A DNA stretch of 54,830 nt from contig DHEF01000001.1 in the NCBI GenBank assembly GCA_002399735.1, forward strand, positions 1-54,830, written 5' to 3'. A program made the translations under genes and the position numbers. Below the pieces are notes generated by a model that was given only the letters and a program-made list of their open reading frames with translations, was not told the DNA's origin and ran no database searches. Source of the stretch: Chitinophagaceae bacterium UBA4857 (GTDB lineage: Bacteria; Bacteroidota; Bacteroidia; Chitinophagales; Chitinophagaceae). This document shows, piece by piece, positions 32,821 through 41,889 of this stretch; the first letter of the stretch is position 1; each line of letters opens with the position of its first letter.

Positions 32821-33459
32821 ATGGCAAAAGCTAAGTCAAAACCTAAACATATTGCAATAGCCGGAAATATTGGTGCCGGCAAAACTACCTTAACCGAAAT
32901 GTTGAGTAAACACTACAAATGGATACCCAATTTTGAAGATGTAGACCATAACCCTTACCTGATGGACTTTTACGAGGATATGCCTCGTTGGAGTTTTAAC
33001 CTACAGATATACTTTTTAAATAGCCGTTTACAACAATTGGTAGATATACAACGTGGTACCGAAACGATTATACAGGATAGAACCATTTTTGAAGACGCCA
33101 ATATTTTTGCACCCAACCTGCACGAAATGGGGTTAATGAGCAAAAGAGATTTTGATAACTATTATAACTTTTTTCAAACCCTGAAAACCCTGGTGCAACC
33201 ACCTGATTTGTTAATTTACCTTAATGCATCGGTACCCACTTTGGTAGGCCAAATACAAAAAAGGGGTAGGGAATATGAGGAAAACATACGCCTGGACTAC
33301 CTTAAAAAGTTAAATGAATACTATAATAAGTGGATTGACGGGTATAAAGAGGGTGCATTGTTGGTAATTGATGTAGATAAGAATAAATTTGCTGAGCGGG
33401 AAGAAGATTTTGGCGAAATAATTGCGAAGATAGATGCAGAATTATATGGCTTATTTTAA
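32821..33459 (+). CDS. deoxynucleoside kinase
   Basis: 212 aa. P-loop GNIGAGKTT (residues 15-23), the DRTIFEDANIF motif corresponding to the catalytic ERS/DRS region, and a lid segment KRGREYEENI with arginines. Member of the dCK/dGK-type kinase family that salvages deoxynucleosides, probably purine or deoxyadenosine-type in Bacteroidota; substrate is not certain. It overlaps the next gene by 14 nt. Confidence 0.92.
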   Translation: MAKAKSKPKHIAIAGNIGAGKTTLTEMLSKHYKWIPNFEDVDHNPYLMDFYEDMPRWSFNLQIYFLNSRLQQLVDIQRGTETIIQDRTIFEDANIFAPNLHEMGLMSKRDFDNYYNFFQTLKTLVQPPDLLIYLNASVPTLVGQIQKRGREYEENIRLDYLKKLNEYYNKWIDGYKEGALLVIDVDKNKFAEREEDFGEIIAKIDAELYGLF

Positions 33460-34087
33460 ATACATAACAGTAACGTTGCTGGTACTAACCGCAACCACTT
33501 TGCAGGCTCAAAGCCTGAAAGACGCACTTTTTAGCGGACGCTTAAAAAGTGACAGTAACGGCGTTGTAAAAAAAGGTGACACCTTACAACTACGCAGTAC
33601 TGCCGAAGCCCGTGTATTTAAAGATTCTATGCAGCAAGTGGCTATTGCTGAAGCTAAAAAAGCCGATTCATTAGAAACCATTGTTGGTAGCAGCATTGTA
33701 ACTACTGTAATTGGCGATGATGGTAAAGTAGATACCATTATTTCAACCCCTATTACCATTGCCAATAAAGTAGCCGATCCTAATTTGGATAATAACGCTA
33801 TCTGGAAAAAATTTATCGATCAGTACAAACCTATTTTAGATAAAGAAATAGCGGAGTCTAACCGTATAAAAAAAGGTATTTACTCGGTGTTAATTGAGTA
33901 TGATATTGAAGAAGACGGAACAGTATCTACCAACAAAATTACCTCCGATCCCAAGCTATCTGCCTTGGAAGACATAGTGAACAAACAAATGATGTTTGAA
34001 GTTCCACCTATGCATCCTGTATTAGGTCCAAACGGTAAGCCACGTAAATTAGGCCGTAGACAAATATTGAGTTTTACAAAGAATTAA
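33446..34087 (+). CDS. exported TonB-C-like or unknown protein
   Basis: 213 aa from the ATG at 33446 (MAYFKYITVTLLVLTATTLQAQ, a signal peptide); an ATG four codons earlier is possible. The mature protein has a Ser/Lys/Asp-rich region, then KKGIYSVLIEYDIEEDGTVSTNKITSDP and a final KPRKLGRRQILSFTKN strand. The strand-helix-strand end resembles a TonB C-terminal-like fold but the family is not certain. It overlaps the end of the kinase gene, so both are one transcript. Confidence 0.75.
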   Translation: MAYFKYITVTLLVLTATTLQAQSLKDALFSGRLKSDSNGVVKKGDTLQLRSTAEARVFKDSMQQVAIAEAKKADSLETIVGSSIVTTVIGDDGKVDTIISTPITIANKVADPNLDNNAIWKKFIDQYKPILDKEIAESNRIKKGIYSVLIEYDIEEDGTVSTNKITSDPKLSALEDIVNKQMMFEVPPMHPVLGPNGKPRKLGRRQILSFTKN

Positions 34088-34107
34088 ATACTAGTGATTT
34101 TTTCAGG

Positions 34108-34752
34108 ATGAGCTTGATAAAATCTATTTATTTAACTGTTGTTGTATATAGCTTTATGAGGTCACTAATTTCCATATTGATATTTATATTGACACTGCCT
34201 TTATTAAGCCATCAAAATAAAGAGGATAAAACTCATGATCTTGAGAATGAAAAGTATTTGAATTTCATTGCAGCAATACAAAACAGTTCGACATTTAGCT
34301 ACTTCACAGTTATTACAGTAAAAAATCTCAATACAGGTGTGACAAAGGAAATTTGCACAAAAGGAAAATTTGTTGCTGGTGCTTTGCACAGGGAGTTAAA
34401 TGCTGGCTACGATACTAAAGGACAACAAAAAGTATTTGACTTCGCAAAATCGAAAAAAGACAGATACTCTGAATTTAAAGACAAAAAAGCTCTTGAGAAT
34501 ATTTCATTCTTTGATTATAAGACTAAACTTGTTGACGAAATTCAAATTAAATATAATTTCGGTAAGACTATTGAAATCATAAAAAAGGATAAAGACTTTT
34601 CAGTCCGACTTTCTGACGACGAAATGAAAGCATTTGTCCACATTCTTTTTAACAACGGTTATTTGACAGGAGAAAGTAGTTGTTGGGGCGGAGCATTAGA
34701 ATATGTTGACAAAACAAAATATACAACAAATAAAAGCTTTCTTCACAGCTGA
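34108..34752 (+). CDS. exported protein of unknown function, atypical composition
   Basis: 214 aa; the ATG at 34156 (MRSLISILIFILTLPLLSHQ) is an equally good start with a clean signal-like segment. Mature part is Lys/Asp/Phe rich, no motif recognised. Codon and base use (GAC and ACA rich, AAAACAA runs) differ from neighbours and resemble the cassette genes at 1-8100, pointing to recent transfer. A GCCGAGTC/GACTCGGC hairpin follows at 34820-34862, but no attC-like outer cores pair. Confidence 0.65.
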   Translation: MSLIKSIYLTVVVYSFMRSLISILIFILTLPLLSHQNKEDKTHDLENEKYLNFIAAIQNSSTFSYFTVITVKNLNTGVTKEICTKGKFVAGALHRELNAGYDTKGQQKVFDFAKSKKDRYSEFKDKKALENISFFDYKTKLVDEIQIKYNFGKTIEIIKKDKDFSVRLSDDEMKAFVHILFNNGYLTGESSCWGGALEYVDKTKYTTNKSFLHS

Positions 34753-34869
34753 GTCTTCCGCAGTAAACTCAGTGAAAATTAAGCTACTTCAAGTTGTCAT
34801 CTTTCAATTTTCCTAACGCCGAGTCCATAGCCAAGACACAAGCCCTAGATGAGACTCGGCTGTGAAAGA

Positions 34870-34915
34870 GGCCTAACTTAAAACTTATAACTTACTACTT
34901 AAAACTCTCTCCACT
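34870..34915. repeat. quasi-periodic low-complexity tract
   Basis: Variants of CTTAAAACTTATAACTTACTACTTAAAACT, the reverse-complement dialect of the tract at 31369. Lies between converging genes. Confidence 0.55.
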
Positions 34916-35460
34916 CACTTATACTTCGCATAAGGCTCCAACTCCTTCAAAATACCTTTTATCTTCTCTTCCCATTCTTTTTGTTTGGCTACATTAATAC
35001 TGTGGTTGGTTTCTGCATCATATTCATTCTGGAAAACATCTTTATCCTTTGCAACCTGGCGGTATATATCTTGTAAGTCTTTTTTATAGGTTTTTTTGTC
35101 AAAGGTATATTCCTGTAAAGCTTTGTATAGTTTGCGGATATAAATTTCGGCAATATCAAAATGGCCCTGTTCGTGGCCCAGTATCAAATCGGTTTTGTCT
35201 TTTACCCACGATTTTTCGGGATTAAAAAAGGAGTTTAACTCGTAGGTAATATTACCGGCTTTAACGCTATAACTAAAATGTAAGCTGGTGGCAGTAGAGG
35301 CGGAGGCGCCACGGGTTACAGCCGGAATGGACGCTTTAAAATCCTTCCAGGTAAGTTTACGCTTTGCACTCCAGGTTATATAATTATCGGTGTTTTCCTG
35401 CGCAAAAACAGATGCAGATAGGCTTAGTACACTTAGTAAAAGAAAAAAAACTTTGTTCAT
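34915..35460 (-). CDS. DUF922 family exported putative Zn-dependent protease-like protein
   Basis: 181 aa from the ATG at 35460 (MNKVFFLLLSVLSLSASVFAQ, signal peptide); the frame runs 75 codons further upstream through repeat-like DNA but that part is not protein-like. A HEQGHFD motif near the middle resembles an HExxH-like zinc site, as in DUF922 proteins with a WSAKRKLTWKDFKA start. The catalytic role is inferred only. Single-gene unit. Confidence 0.88.
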   Translation of the reverse strand: MNKVFFLLLSVLSLSASVFAQENTDNYITWSAKRKLTWKDFKASIPAVTRGASASTATSLHFSYSVKAGNITYELNSFFNPEKSWVKDKTDLILGHEQGHFDIAEIYIRKLYKALQEYTFDKKTYKKDLQDIYRQVAKDKDVFQNEYDAETNHSINVAKQKEWEEKIKGILKELEPYAKYK

Positions 35461-35767
35461 ATTTTTTGTAACTCGTTTGTATAACATATTAAGTAACGCT
35501 TTAACAGATGTGTTAAGTTTATAAAAGGTACGAAAAGTGTTGTTAAAATAACTAACTAACACACGTTTGTTTTTGTACATTTGTAGCTTATATTGGCTTG
35601 TAGTAGTCATTGGCTTTTTGCAAAAACGATAGTAACAATTTGAGCATAGACTACGATTATGCCCAATAGAATTATTACAGCACAAGAGTGCGACGCAAGG
35701 GACGGTGATAGTAGTAATACAGCCGGTAACCTAAAAATTGTATTAAAATAAATTTTGTTTGTTTTTC
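35461..35767. other. intergenic region between divergent genes
   Basis: About 307 bp. Holds a copy of the dispersed repeat at 35661-35725 and a TACATTTG box on the plus strand near 35577 without a -33 partner. The upstream frame of DUF922 crosses part of it and was not accepted as coding. Confidence 0.5.
35661..35725 (+). repeat. dispersed mosaic repeat, copy 4
   Basis: GCCCAATAGAATTATTACAG, then GAGTGCGACGCAAGGGACGG and GATAGTAGTAATACAGC. Same orientation as copy 6. Confidence 0.65.
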
Positions 35768-37834
35768 ATGGATTCGGATTTACTCATACATGCATATAAA
35801 TTAATGTTACAGGCCAAACACATGGCGCTTACTTACGAGGCCAACAGGCCAATATGTAAGTATGTACACTCTACCTCACGTGGGCACGAAGCCATACAAT
35901 TAGCCACCGCTTTTAATTTACAAGCACAGGATTTTGTGAGTCCGTATTACCGAGACGAAAGCATGTTGCTGGGCTTAGGTTTTACCCCTTACGAATTAAT
36001 GTTGCAATTACTGGCCAAGGGTAACGATATATTTACAGGAGGCCGTGAATATTATGCACACCCCAATTACAGGGACACTGATAAACCAACTATTATACAC
36101 CAGAGCAGTGCAACGGGCATGCAGGTAATACCTACTACGGGTTTGGCGCAAGGCATACAATATGCGCAACAAATACAGTGGCAACAATTACAAAAAGGCA
36201 ATAACGGCGAAAACCCTATTGTTGTTTGTTCGTTAGGTGATGCCAGTGTAACCGAAGGCGAAGTGAGTGAAGCATTACAATTTGCCGTGTTAAAAAAACT
36301 GCCGATAATTTATTTAATACAGGATAATAACTGGGGCATTAGTGTAACGGCCGCCGAAGCCCGTACCATGAATGCTTACGAATATGCAGCCGGTTTTAAA
36401 GGCTTGCAGCGTGTACAGGTTGATGGTAGCGATTTTGAAGCATCGTACAATTGCATGCAGGATGTGTGTACGCAAGTGCGTAATGGGGCTGGTCCGTATT
36501 TGGTACATGCCGCAGTGCCTTTGTTAGGCCACCATACCAGTGGTGTACGTAAGGAGTTTTACCGCACCGAAGAAGATTGGAAACAACATGAGCAGAAAGA
36601 CCCGGTTGTTTTATTAAGCAATAAATTATGGCAAGCAGGTTTGGCCAGTGGTAATGCGTTGGCTGATTGGGATAACACTGCCGCCACATTAATACAAACA
36701 GATTTTAATAAAGCCGTTGCTGCACCGGAACCGGATGTAACAACTGTTGAAGACCATGTATTTGTACCTACACCTGTTAACGAAGAAAAAGGTACCCGAA
36801 CACCTGCAGGCAAAGAAAAAATAATGATGGTGGATGCGGCATTATTTGCCGTACGTGAAATTATGCAGCAACACTCCGAAGCATTGTTATACGGACAAGA
36901 TGTAGGCAAACGTCTCGGCGGTGTATTTAGAGAAGCCGCTACATTGGCCGAGCAATTTGGCGAGCATCGGGTTTTTAATACCGCTATACAGGAAGCATAT
37001 ATTATAGGATCTACAGTGGGTATGAGTGCCATTGGTTTAAAACCCATTGTAGAAGTACAGTTTGCCGATTATATTTATCCGGGATTAAATCAATTAGTAA
37101 CCGAGATATCCAAATCATCCTATTTAACCTGCGGTAAATTTCCGGTGAGCATAGTGTTACGTGTACCAACCGGTGCGTATGGTGGTGGTGGTCCGTACCA
37201 TAGTGGCAGTATAGAAACTACTTTGTTATCTATCAAAGGTATTAAAGTGGTGTATCCGTCCAATGCTGCCGATATGAAAGGATTGATGAAAGCAGCTTAC
37301 TACGATCCTAACCCCGTAGTAATGCTGGAGCATAAAGGTTTGTATTGGAGCAAAGTGCCCGGTACCGAAGAGGCCCGTACAGCAGAACCTTCGGCCGATT
37401 ATATATTGCCCATTGGCAAAGCCAATATTGTAACACATGCCAGTGACGATAAAAAAGATAATGGCGAAAGCTGTGTGGTAATTACCTACGGCATGGGTGT
37501 GTACTGGGCCAAAGCCGCCGCCAAACAATTACAGGGTGCCGTTGAAATTGTTGACCTGCGCAGTTTATATCCCCTAGATGAAACTTTGATTTTTGAACGG
37601 GTACAACAACATGGTAAATGTTTAATTGTTACCGAAGAGCAACAAAACAATTCCTTTGCCGAAGCATTGGCAGGACGTATATCCAAAACCTGTTTTAAAT
37701 TTTTAGATGTCCCCGTGGATGTGATTGGTGCATTAAATATTCCGGCCGTACCCATGAACATGAATTTAGAAAAAGCCATGTTGCCCAATGCGGAAAAGGT
37801 TAAACAACGTTTGGAAGCGTTGTTGAACGCATAG
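35768..37834 (+). CDS. 2-oxoacid dehydrogenase E1, fused alpha and beta subunits
   Basis: 688 aa from the ATG at 35768. Residues ~1-330 are the E1 alpha-type domain with the thiamine-diphosphate motif GDASVTEGEVSEAL...NN (ending IQDNNWGIS), and ~360-688 the E1 beta-type domain (YGQDVGKRLGGVFREA start, VRVPTGAYGGGGPYHSGS). The fused format is usual in Bacteroidota branched-chain (2-oxoisovalerate) dehydrogenases, but pyruvate-type use cannot be excluded. Catalyses decarboxylation and transfer to E2 lipoyl; no E2 or E3 gene is in the window. Single-gene unit. Confidence 0.92.
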   Translation: MDSDLLIHAYKLMLQAKHMALTYEANRPICKYVHSTSRGHEAIQLATAFNLQAQDFVSPYYRDESMLLGLGFTPYELMLQLLAKGNDIFTGGREYYAHPNYRDTDKPTIIHQSSATGMQVIPTTGLAQGIQYAQQIQWQQLQKGNNGENPIVVCSLGDASVTEGEVSEALQFAVLKKLPIIYLIQDNNWGISVTAAEARTMNAYEYAAGFKGLQRVQVDGSDFEASYNCMQDVCTQVRNGAGPYLVHAAVPLLGHHTSGVRKEFYRTEEDWKQHEQKDPVVLLSNKLWQAGLASGNALADWDNTAATLIQTDFNKAVAAPEPDVTTVEDHVFVPTPVNEEKGTRTPAGKEKIMMVDAALFAVREIMQQHSEALLYGQDVGKRLGGVFREAATLAEQFGEHRVFNTAIQEAYIIGSTVGMSAIGLKPIVEVQFADYIYPGLNQLVTEISKSSYLTCGKFPVSIVLRVPTGAYGGGGPYHSGSIETTLLSIKGIKVVYPSNAADMKGLMKAAYYDPNPVVMLEHKGLYWSKVPGTEEARTAEPSADYILPIGKANIVTHASDDKKDNGESCVVITYGMGVYWAKAAAKQLQGAVEIVDLRSLYPLDETLIFERVQQHGKCLIVTEEQQNNSFAEALAGRISKTCFKFLDVPVDVIGALNIPAVPMNMNLEKAMLPNAEKVKQRLEALLNA

Positions 37835-37850
37835 TTTTGTTTTTATTTAA

Positions 37851-37926
37851 TCAGCTGCATTGCTACTAGCATCGTCTGTTGTGTCACTCACTTGTACTGC
37901 AACAATTCTATTGGCCATATTGCAGT
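37851..37926 (-). repeat. dispersed mosaic repeat, copy 5
   Basis: TCAGCTGCATTGCTACTAGC, CATCGTC, GTGTCACTCACTTGTACTGC and AATTCTATTGG, the reverse complement of copy 6 with the CGACGCAAGGG core altered. Confidence 0.6.
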
Positions 37927-38453
37927 ACTCCGTATTTTAATCGGGGGCGTTCGGTAATTTTATTGGGCAATGTGCAGGTTTCCCTTTATAATCTATTAGC
38001 ATTCTATATCGGATAATAAATAACATTCGACCCCTTCGGGGTCGTAGATTCTCTACGTATATTATTTGCTATTAAGATGTGATGCCTTCGGCATCAAGAA
38101 GGATACAACCGTGTATAAAATCTCTACTTTTTTGGAAAATAAAACTTCGACTCCAATGCATCGTTCGATAAGGCGAAGCCCGAACTTAAACTAATGACAA
38201 TATATATGAACTGAATAATTCTATTAAGTAATGCGTGGTTTTTACTTTATAATCTATTAGCATTATATATCGAATAATAAATAGCGTTCGACCCCGAAGG
38301 GGTCATATGTTAATAGAAAACAATGAGCATCGTGTATTCGACCCTGAAAGGGTCGAATGTTAATAATATTATGCACGAACAGATGCTGTAGAGAATTGGT
38401 AATAGCCGAATGTAGTTGTATAAATGTTTTGTAAAATTTACACATTAAAACAG
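37927..38453. repeat. REP palindrome cluster next to RAYT gene
   Basis: Four short perfect palindromes: GACCCCTTCGGGGTC (38029-38043), GATGCCTTCGGCATC (38081-38095), GACCCCGAAGGGGTC (38290-38304) and TTCGACCCTGAAAGGGTCG (38337 on). Two are preceded by a shared ~40-bp lead with TTTATAATCTATTAGCATT and ATAATAAATA (about 37986 and 38246). No ORF. Closeness to an HUH transposase suggests a REP/RAYT unit. Confidence 0.7.
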
Positions 38454-38912
38454 TTACAACCAATCAAACAAATATTTCTCTTCATGAACAATCTGAAATT
38501 TATTAAGCAATTCAATATATTCTTCTTTAAAGCTTCGTTTTTTGTGATGTGCTTTTTGATTTAAAATATATTTCACCACTTTATCAATATGAGAATGACT
38601 ATAAGAAAATGCACCAAATCCTGATTGCCAGTTAAACTTCTCTTTGGTAAATTTATTTTGATTTATAAATTCATTACTCGATTTTTTAATTTCTCTTACC
38701 AGGTCAGACAAACAACAAACTGGCGTAATGCTAATAAATATATGGATATGATCCGGCATGCCATTGATAGCATATACCTTTTGTCCTTTTGATTGTATTA
38801 TACCGGTAATGTATTTATAAAGCTGTTCATCCCAATCAGTGTGAATTAAAGATTGTCTGCCTTTTACAGCAAAAACAACTTGTACGTAAAGTTGTGAAAA
38901 TGTGCCGGACAT
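38454..38912 (-). CDS. REP-associated tyrosine transposase-like (Y1 HUH) protein
   Basis: 152 aa. HUH motif HIHIFI (H55, H57) and catalytic Tyr115 in VVKYILNQKAHH are present, as in TnpA of IS200/IS605 and the RAYT branch. Single-domain, full-length for the family. No IS ends with tnpB were found; instead REP palindromes lie within 425 bp downstream. Likely a domesticated or REP-propagating transposase; could also be a lone IS200-type element. Confidence 0.88.
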   Translation of the reverse strand: MSGTFSQLYVQVVFAVKGRQSLIHTDWDEQLYKYITGIIQSKGQKVYAINGMPDHIHIFISITPVCCLSDLVREIKKSSNEFINQNKFTKEKFNWQSGFGAFSYSHSHIDKVVKYILNQKAHHKKRSFKEEYIELLNKFQIVHEEKYLFDWL

Positions 38913-38960
38913 TTTTTGGGTTTTGGTGTTTTCGATTAACCTAAATTTACTTCGTTCTAC

Positions 38961-40289
38961 TTAAAACACCAACAAAAACGCAGTGCCTTCTCCGGGGATA
39001 GATTGCACATGAATATTGCCTTTATGCAATAACATAATTTGTTTACAAAGGCTTAAGCCAATACCGCTACCACTTTTTTTGGTACTAAAAAACGGAATAA
39101 AAATTTTGTCCAGCAATTCATCGGGAATGCCAGGGCCGTTATCCGCTACTTTAATTACGGCTTTATTGTTGGGAGCAGTGTAAGCACTTAAAGTTATTTT
39201 AGGTTCCGGACTTTCTTTTACCGCTTCAATGGCATTTACAATAAGGTTGATTAGTACCTGTTCCAACAAACTGGTATCGGCCATTAATTTTAAGTCAAAA
39301 TCTTTTAGTATCGTATTTACCTCAATATTTTTTTGCTCCATGGTGGGCTGCATTAGTTGCAGCAGGTTTTCAAAAATATCAGCAGCATATACTTCACTCA
39401 GGCTAAGTGTAGTAATTTTATTTAAACTACGATAGGTGGACGCAAACTTTAATAAACCTTCGCTACGACGTTTAATGGTGTCAATGCCTAATTCTAAATC
39501 ATCCAGTGAATCAGATTCTTTATTAATGTACGCTTGCAAACGATAGCCTAATGTCTCGGCAAGTGATGAAATCGGCGCTACCGAGTTCATGATTTCATGC
39601 GTCATTACACTTAGTAGCTTTTGCCAGGCCTGTGCTTCGTTTTCATCAAGGGCTTCTTCAATATTCTGAAAAGCAATCAGTTTATATTTTTTATCATCGG
39701 TTTGAAAAGCGGTAGCAGATAATAATACCTTATAAGAAAATTTATCGGTGGTAATATTGGTTACAATAGAATCACCAACATTCAAATGATACACTACTTT
39801 ATATAATGCATCGTTACGTTTTTGTAAGGAATCAATATTGCGTAAGTAGGGCAGTGCCAACATTTTTTTTAAGGACTCATTCATCCATAAAATATCGCCG
39901 GTAGCTGCTTCGTAAGAAATAATACCGGTATCAACCAACTCCAGAATATTTTGTAAGTATTGGTATTGCGTTTCTTTCTCACGGCTAATGACCTTAAATG
40001 CTGAATTAATTTCATTAAAACCTTTACGTAAAGGTTGTATATCCGTAGAAGCTTGTTTTACATTAAAATGACGGGAGAAATCTCTGTAATGAATAGATTC
40101 CACAAACTGATCTAACTCATTATGTACTTTAGCTTGGGAGCGATAGAACTCAATAATCTGAAATATAATAAGCGGAGCAACTATTAACAGATAAACCGTT
40201 TGTTGTTGTAAGACCAGGTAACAAGCAGCGGTAATAGTAATGGTTAATAATAAAACCCGTATAAGTATGCGCCATTGATAGTTTCTCAA
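38961..40289 (-). CDS. PAS-domain sensor histidine kinase
   Basis: 442 aa. Two membrane segments (~8-26, ~31-48) with almost no periplasmic loop, a short linker, a PAS-like domain (~108-210), a HisKA helix with phospho-acceptor H231 (VMTHEIMNSVAPI), and the HATPase domain (NLIVNAIEAV, DNGPGIP, GSGIGLSL). The NtrY/ZraS-like HEIMNSVAP wording goes with sigma-54 activators. It follows the response regulator by 20 bp and is probably its partner. The signal is likely sensed inside the cell or in the membrane. Confidence 0.93.
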   Translation of the reverse strand: MRNYQWRILIRVLLLTITITAACYLVLQQQTVYLLIVAPLIIFQIIEFYRSQAKVHNELDQFVESIHYRDFSRHFNVKQASTDIQPLRKGFNEINSAFKVISREKETQYQYLQNILELVDTGIISYEAATGDILWMNESLKKMLALPYLRNIDSLQKRNDALYKVVYHLNVGDSIVTNITTDKFSYKVLLSATAFQTDDKKYKLIAFQNIEEALDENEAQAWQKLLSVMTHEIMNSVAPISSLAETLGYRLQAYINKESDSLDDLELGIDTIKRRSEGLLKFASTYRSLNKITTLSLSEVYAADIFENLLQLMQPTMEQKNIEVNTILKDFDLKLMADTSLLEQVLINLIVNAIEAVKESPEPKITLSAYTAPNNKAVIKVADNGPGIPDELLDKIFIPFFSTKKSGSGIGLSLCKQIMLLHKGNIHVQSIPGEGTAFLLVF

Positions 40290-40309
40290 ATTACAACTGT
40301 TTATGCCGG

Positions 40310-41665
40310 TTATATATCGTATTTACTTATGCGACGGTAAAGTGCAGTGCGGGTAAGTCCCAACTCTTTTGCTGCACGGGTAATATTGCCTTGATGTTTT
40401 TCAATTACTTTTAAAATGGTATGTTTTTCCATTTTACTCAAGTTGGTATCAAAAGGTTCTGCTGCTTCTACCAAATTACTCTCTATGGGCGAGAATATTA
40501 AATCACTTGCCTGTAATAAATCATTATCGGACATAATTACCGCACGTTCAATAGTGTATTGTAGTTCACGTACATTACCCGGAAAATTATAACTCAGTAA
40601 TTTATCCTTGGCATCGCTTTTAAAGCCGTCAATATTTTTCATGTATTTGTTACTGTAAATATTGCGGTAATGCTCAGCCAGTAAAATAATATCGTTGCCT
40701 CGCTTGCGTAGGGGTGGTATTATAATTTCAACGGTGTTAATACGATAAATCAAATCCTTACGGAATTTGTTTTCATTGGCCAGTTCTACCAGCGGAACGT
40801 TTGTGGCACATATCAGACGTATATCCACAGGAATAGACTCGTTACTACCTAAACGATTTATATGACGGTTTTGTAAAACAGTTAAAAGTTTGGCTTGCTG
40901 TTGTAAGGATATGTTTCCTATCTCATCTAAAAACAAGGTTCCGTTATTGGCCGATTCAAAACGACCTATGCGGTCTTCACGGGCATCGGTAAAAGCACCT
41001 TTTTTATGGCCGAATAATTCACTTTCAAAAAGTGTTTCGGTTAAAGCGCCTACATCTACTTTTACATACGCATTATTGTTGCGGCGTGAATGTTGGTGAA
41101 TGGCGCGGGCAATGCCATCTTTACCGGTACCATTTTCGCCAAGTATTAAAATGTTGGCATCGGTTGGGGCAATTTTTTCCACCTTGTAAAACATATCCCG
41201 CATTATTTCCGATTCGCCCAATAACTCCTTACCAATAATACTCTGTTCCCTTGCAGGAGCATTTTTATCGGGAGTACCTTTTTTACGGGCAATATCTTTT
41301 ATGGTAGTAAGTAAGCGTTCATTATGCCAGGGTTTAACAATAAAGTCGGAGGCACCTTCTTTTAAAGTACGTACGGCTAAATCAATAGCACCGTAGGCGG
41401 TAATCATGATGACATCGGTATCAGGCTTAAGTTCTTTAATCGTGCGTAACCAAAAAATACCTTCGTTGCCCGTGTTAATGGCGCTGGTAAAATTCATATC
41501 CAGCAATACAATATCAAAATGATGTTGCGAAAAAAGAGAACGTATGTTTTCGGGATTTTTTTCCGTGACAATATTTTTCACTTCTGTCTTTAATAACATA
41601 TGGATGGCGGTAAGCATATCCATATCGTCATCTACTACTAGTATGGAAGCGTTTTTTAGTGTCAT
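40310..41665 (-). CDS. NtrC-type sigma-54-dependent response regulator
   Basis: 451 aa from the ATG at 41665; the longer frame upstream crosses repeat DNA. Receiver domain 1-125 with phospho-acceptor D56; AAA+ domain with Walker A GENGTGKD (177-184), a GAFTDA loop (variant of GAFTGA), LFLDEIG Walker B; C-terminal Fis-type helix-turn-helix (NITRAAKELGLTRTALYRR). It activates RNA polymerase with RpoN. A sigma-54 promoter candidate occurs at 43933-43948 before the adjacent efflux genes, a likely target. Confidence 0.95.
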   Translation of the reverse strand: MTLKNASILVVDDDMDMLTAIHMLLKTEVKNIVTEKNPENIRSLFSQHHFDIVLLDMNFTSAINTGNEGIFWLRTIKELKPDTDVIMITAYGAIDLAVRTLKEGASDFIVKPWHNERLLTTIKDIARKKGTPDKNAPAREQSIIGKELLGESEIMRDMFYKVEKIAPTDANILILGENGTGKDGIARAIHQHSRRNNNAYVKVDVGALTETLFESELFGHKKGAFTDAREDRIGRFESANNGTLFLDEIGNISLQQQAKLLTVLQNRHINRLGSNESIPVDIRLICATNVPLVELANENKFRKDLIYRINTVEIIIPPLRKRGNDIILLAEHYRNIYSNKYMKNIDGFKSDAKDKLLSYNFPGNVRELQYTIERAVIMSDNDLLQASDLIFSPIESNLVEAAEPFDTNLSKMEKHTILKVIEKHQGNITRAAKELGLTRTALYRRISKYDI

Positions 41666-41671
41666 GATTAT

Positions 41672-41679
41672 CAAAGATA
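41672..41679 (-). promoter_or_regulatory. -7 box for regulator gene, very short leader
   Basis: TATCTTTG on the minus strand, a full TAnnTTTG match, 6 nt from the ATG at 41665. Confidence 0.5.
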
Positions 41680-41748
41680 ATGCGAAAATAATTTGGCAAT
41701 TAGTTAATTTGAAAATTTGGCAATGATGGCCTTTGCTACAATTGGGGA

Positions 41749-41829
41749 AACTTACACAATGCTCATCTGTGTTAATACAGTTGAAGCGTGCGACGCAAGG
41801 GACGATGATAGTAGCAATGCAGCTGATAA
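41749..41829 (+). repeat. dispersed mosaic repeat, copy 6
   Basis: TTACACAATGCTC, then GCGTGCGACGCAAGGGACG and ATGATAGTAGCAATGCAGC. The clearest long copy. Confidence 0.65.
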
Positions 41830-41889
41830 ACAAAAAAAGCGGTTACTAAAAATCCCACATCGTAAAATCCTACATCAGACATCGGCATT

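Noticed and set aside
34752..34880. attC-like site after the gene at 34108
   Set aside because: GCCGAGTC/GACTCGGC pairs, but the outer words are CCTAAC in direct, not inverted, orientation, so it does not fit an attC site.
35461..35685. 75-codon N-terminal extension of the DUF922 gene
   Set aside because: Cys/Asn/Tyr-rich, not protein-like, and a clean signal peptide starts at 35460.
37927..38453. CRISPR array
   Set aside because: The palindromes are few, irregularly spaced and without equal-length spacers; no cas genes.
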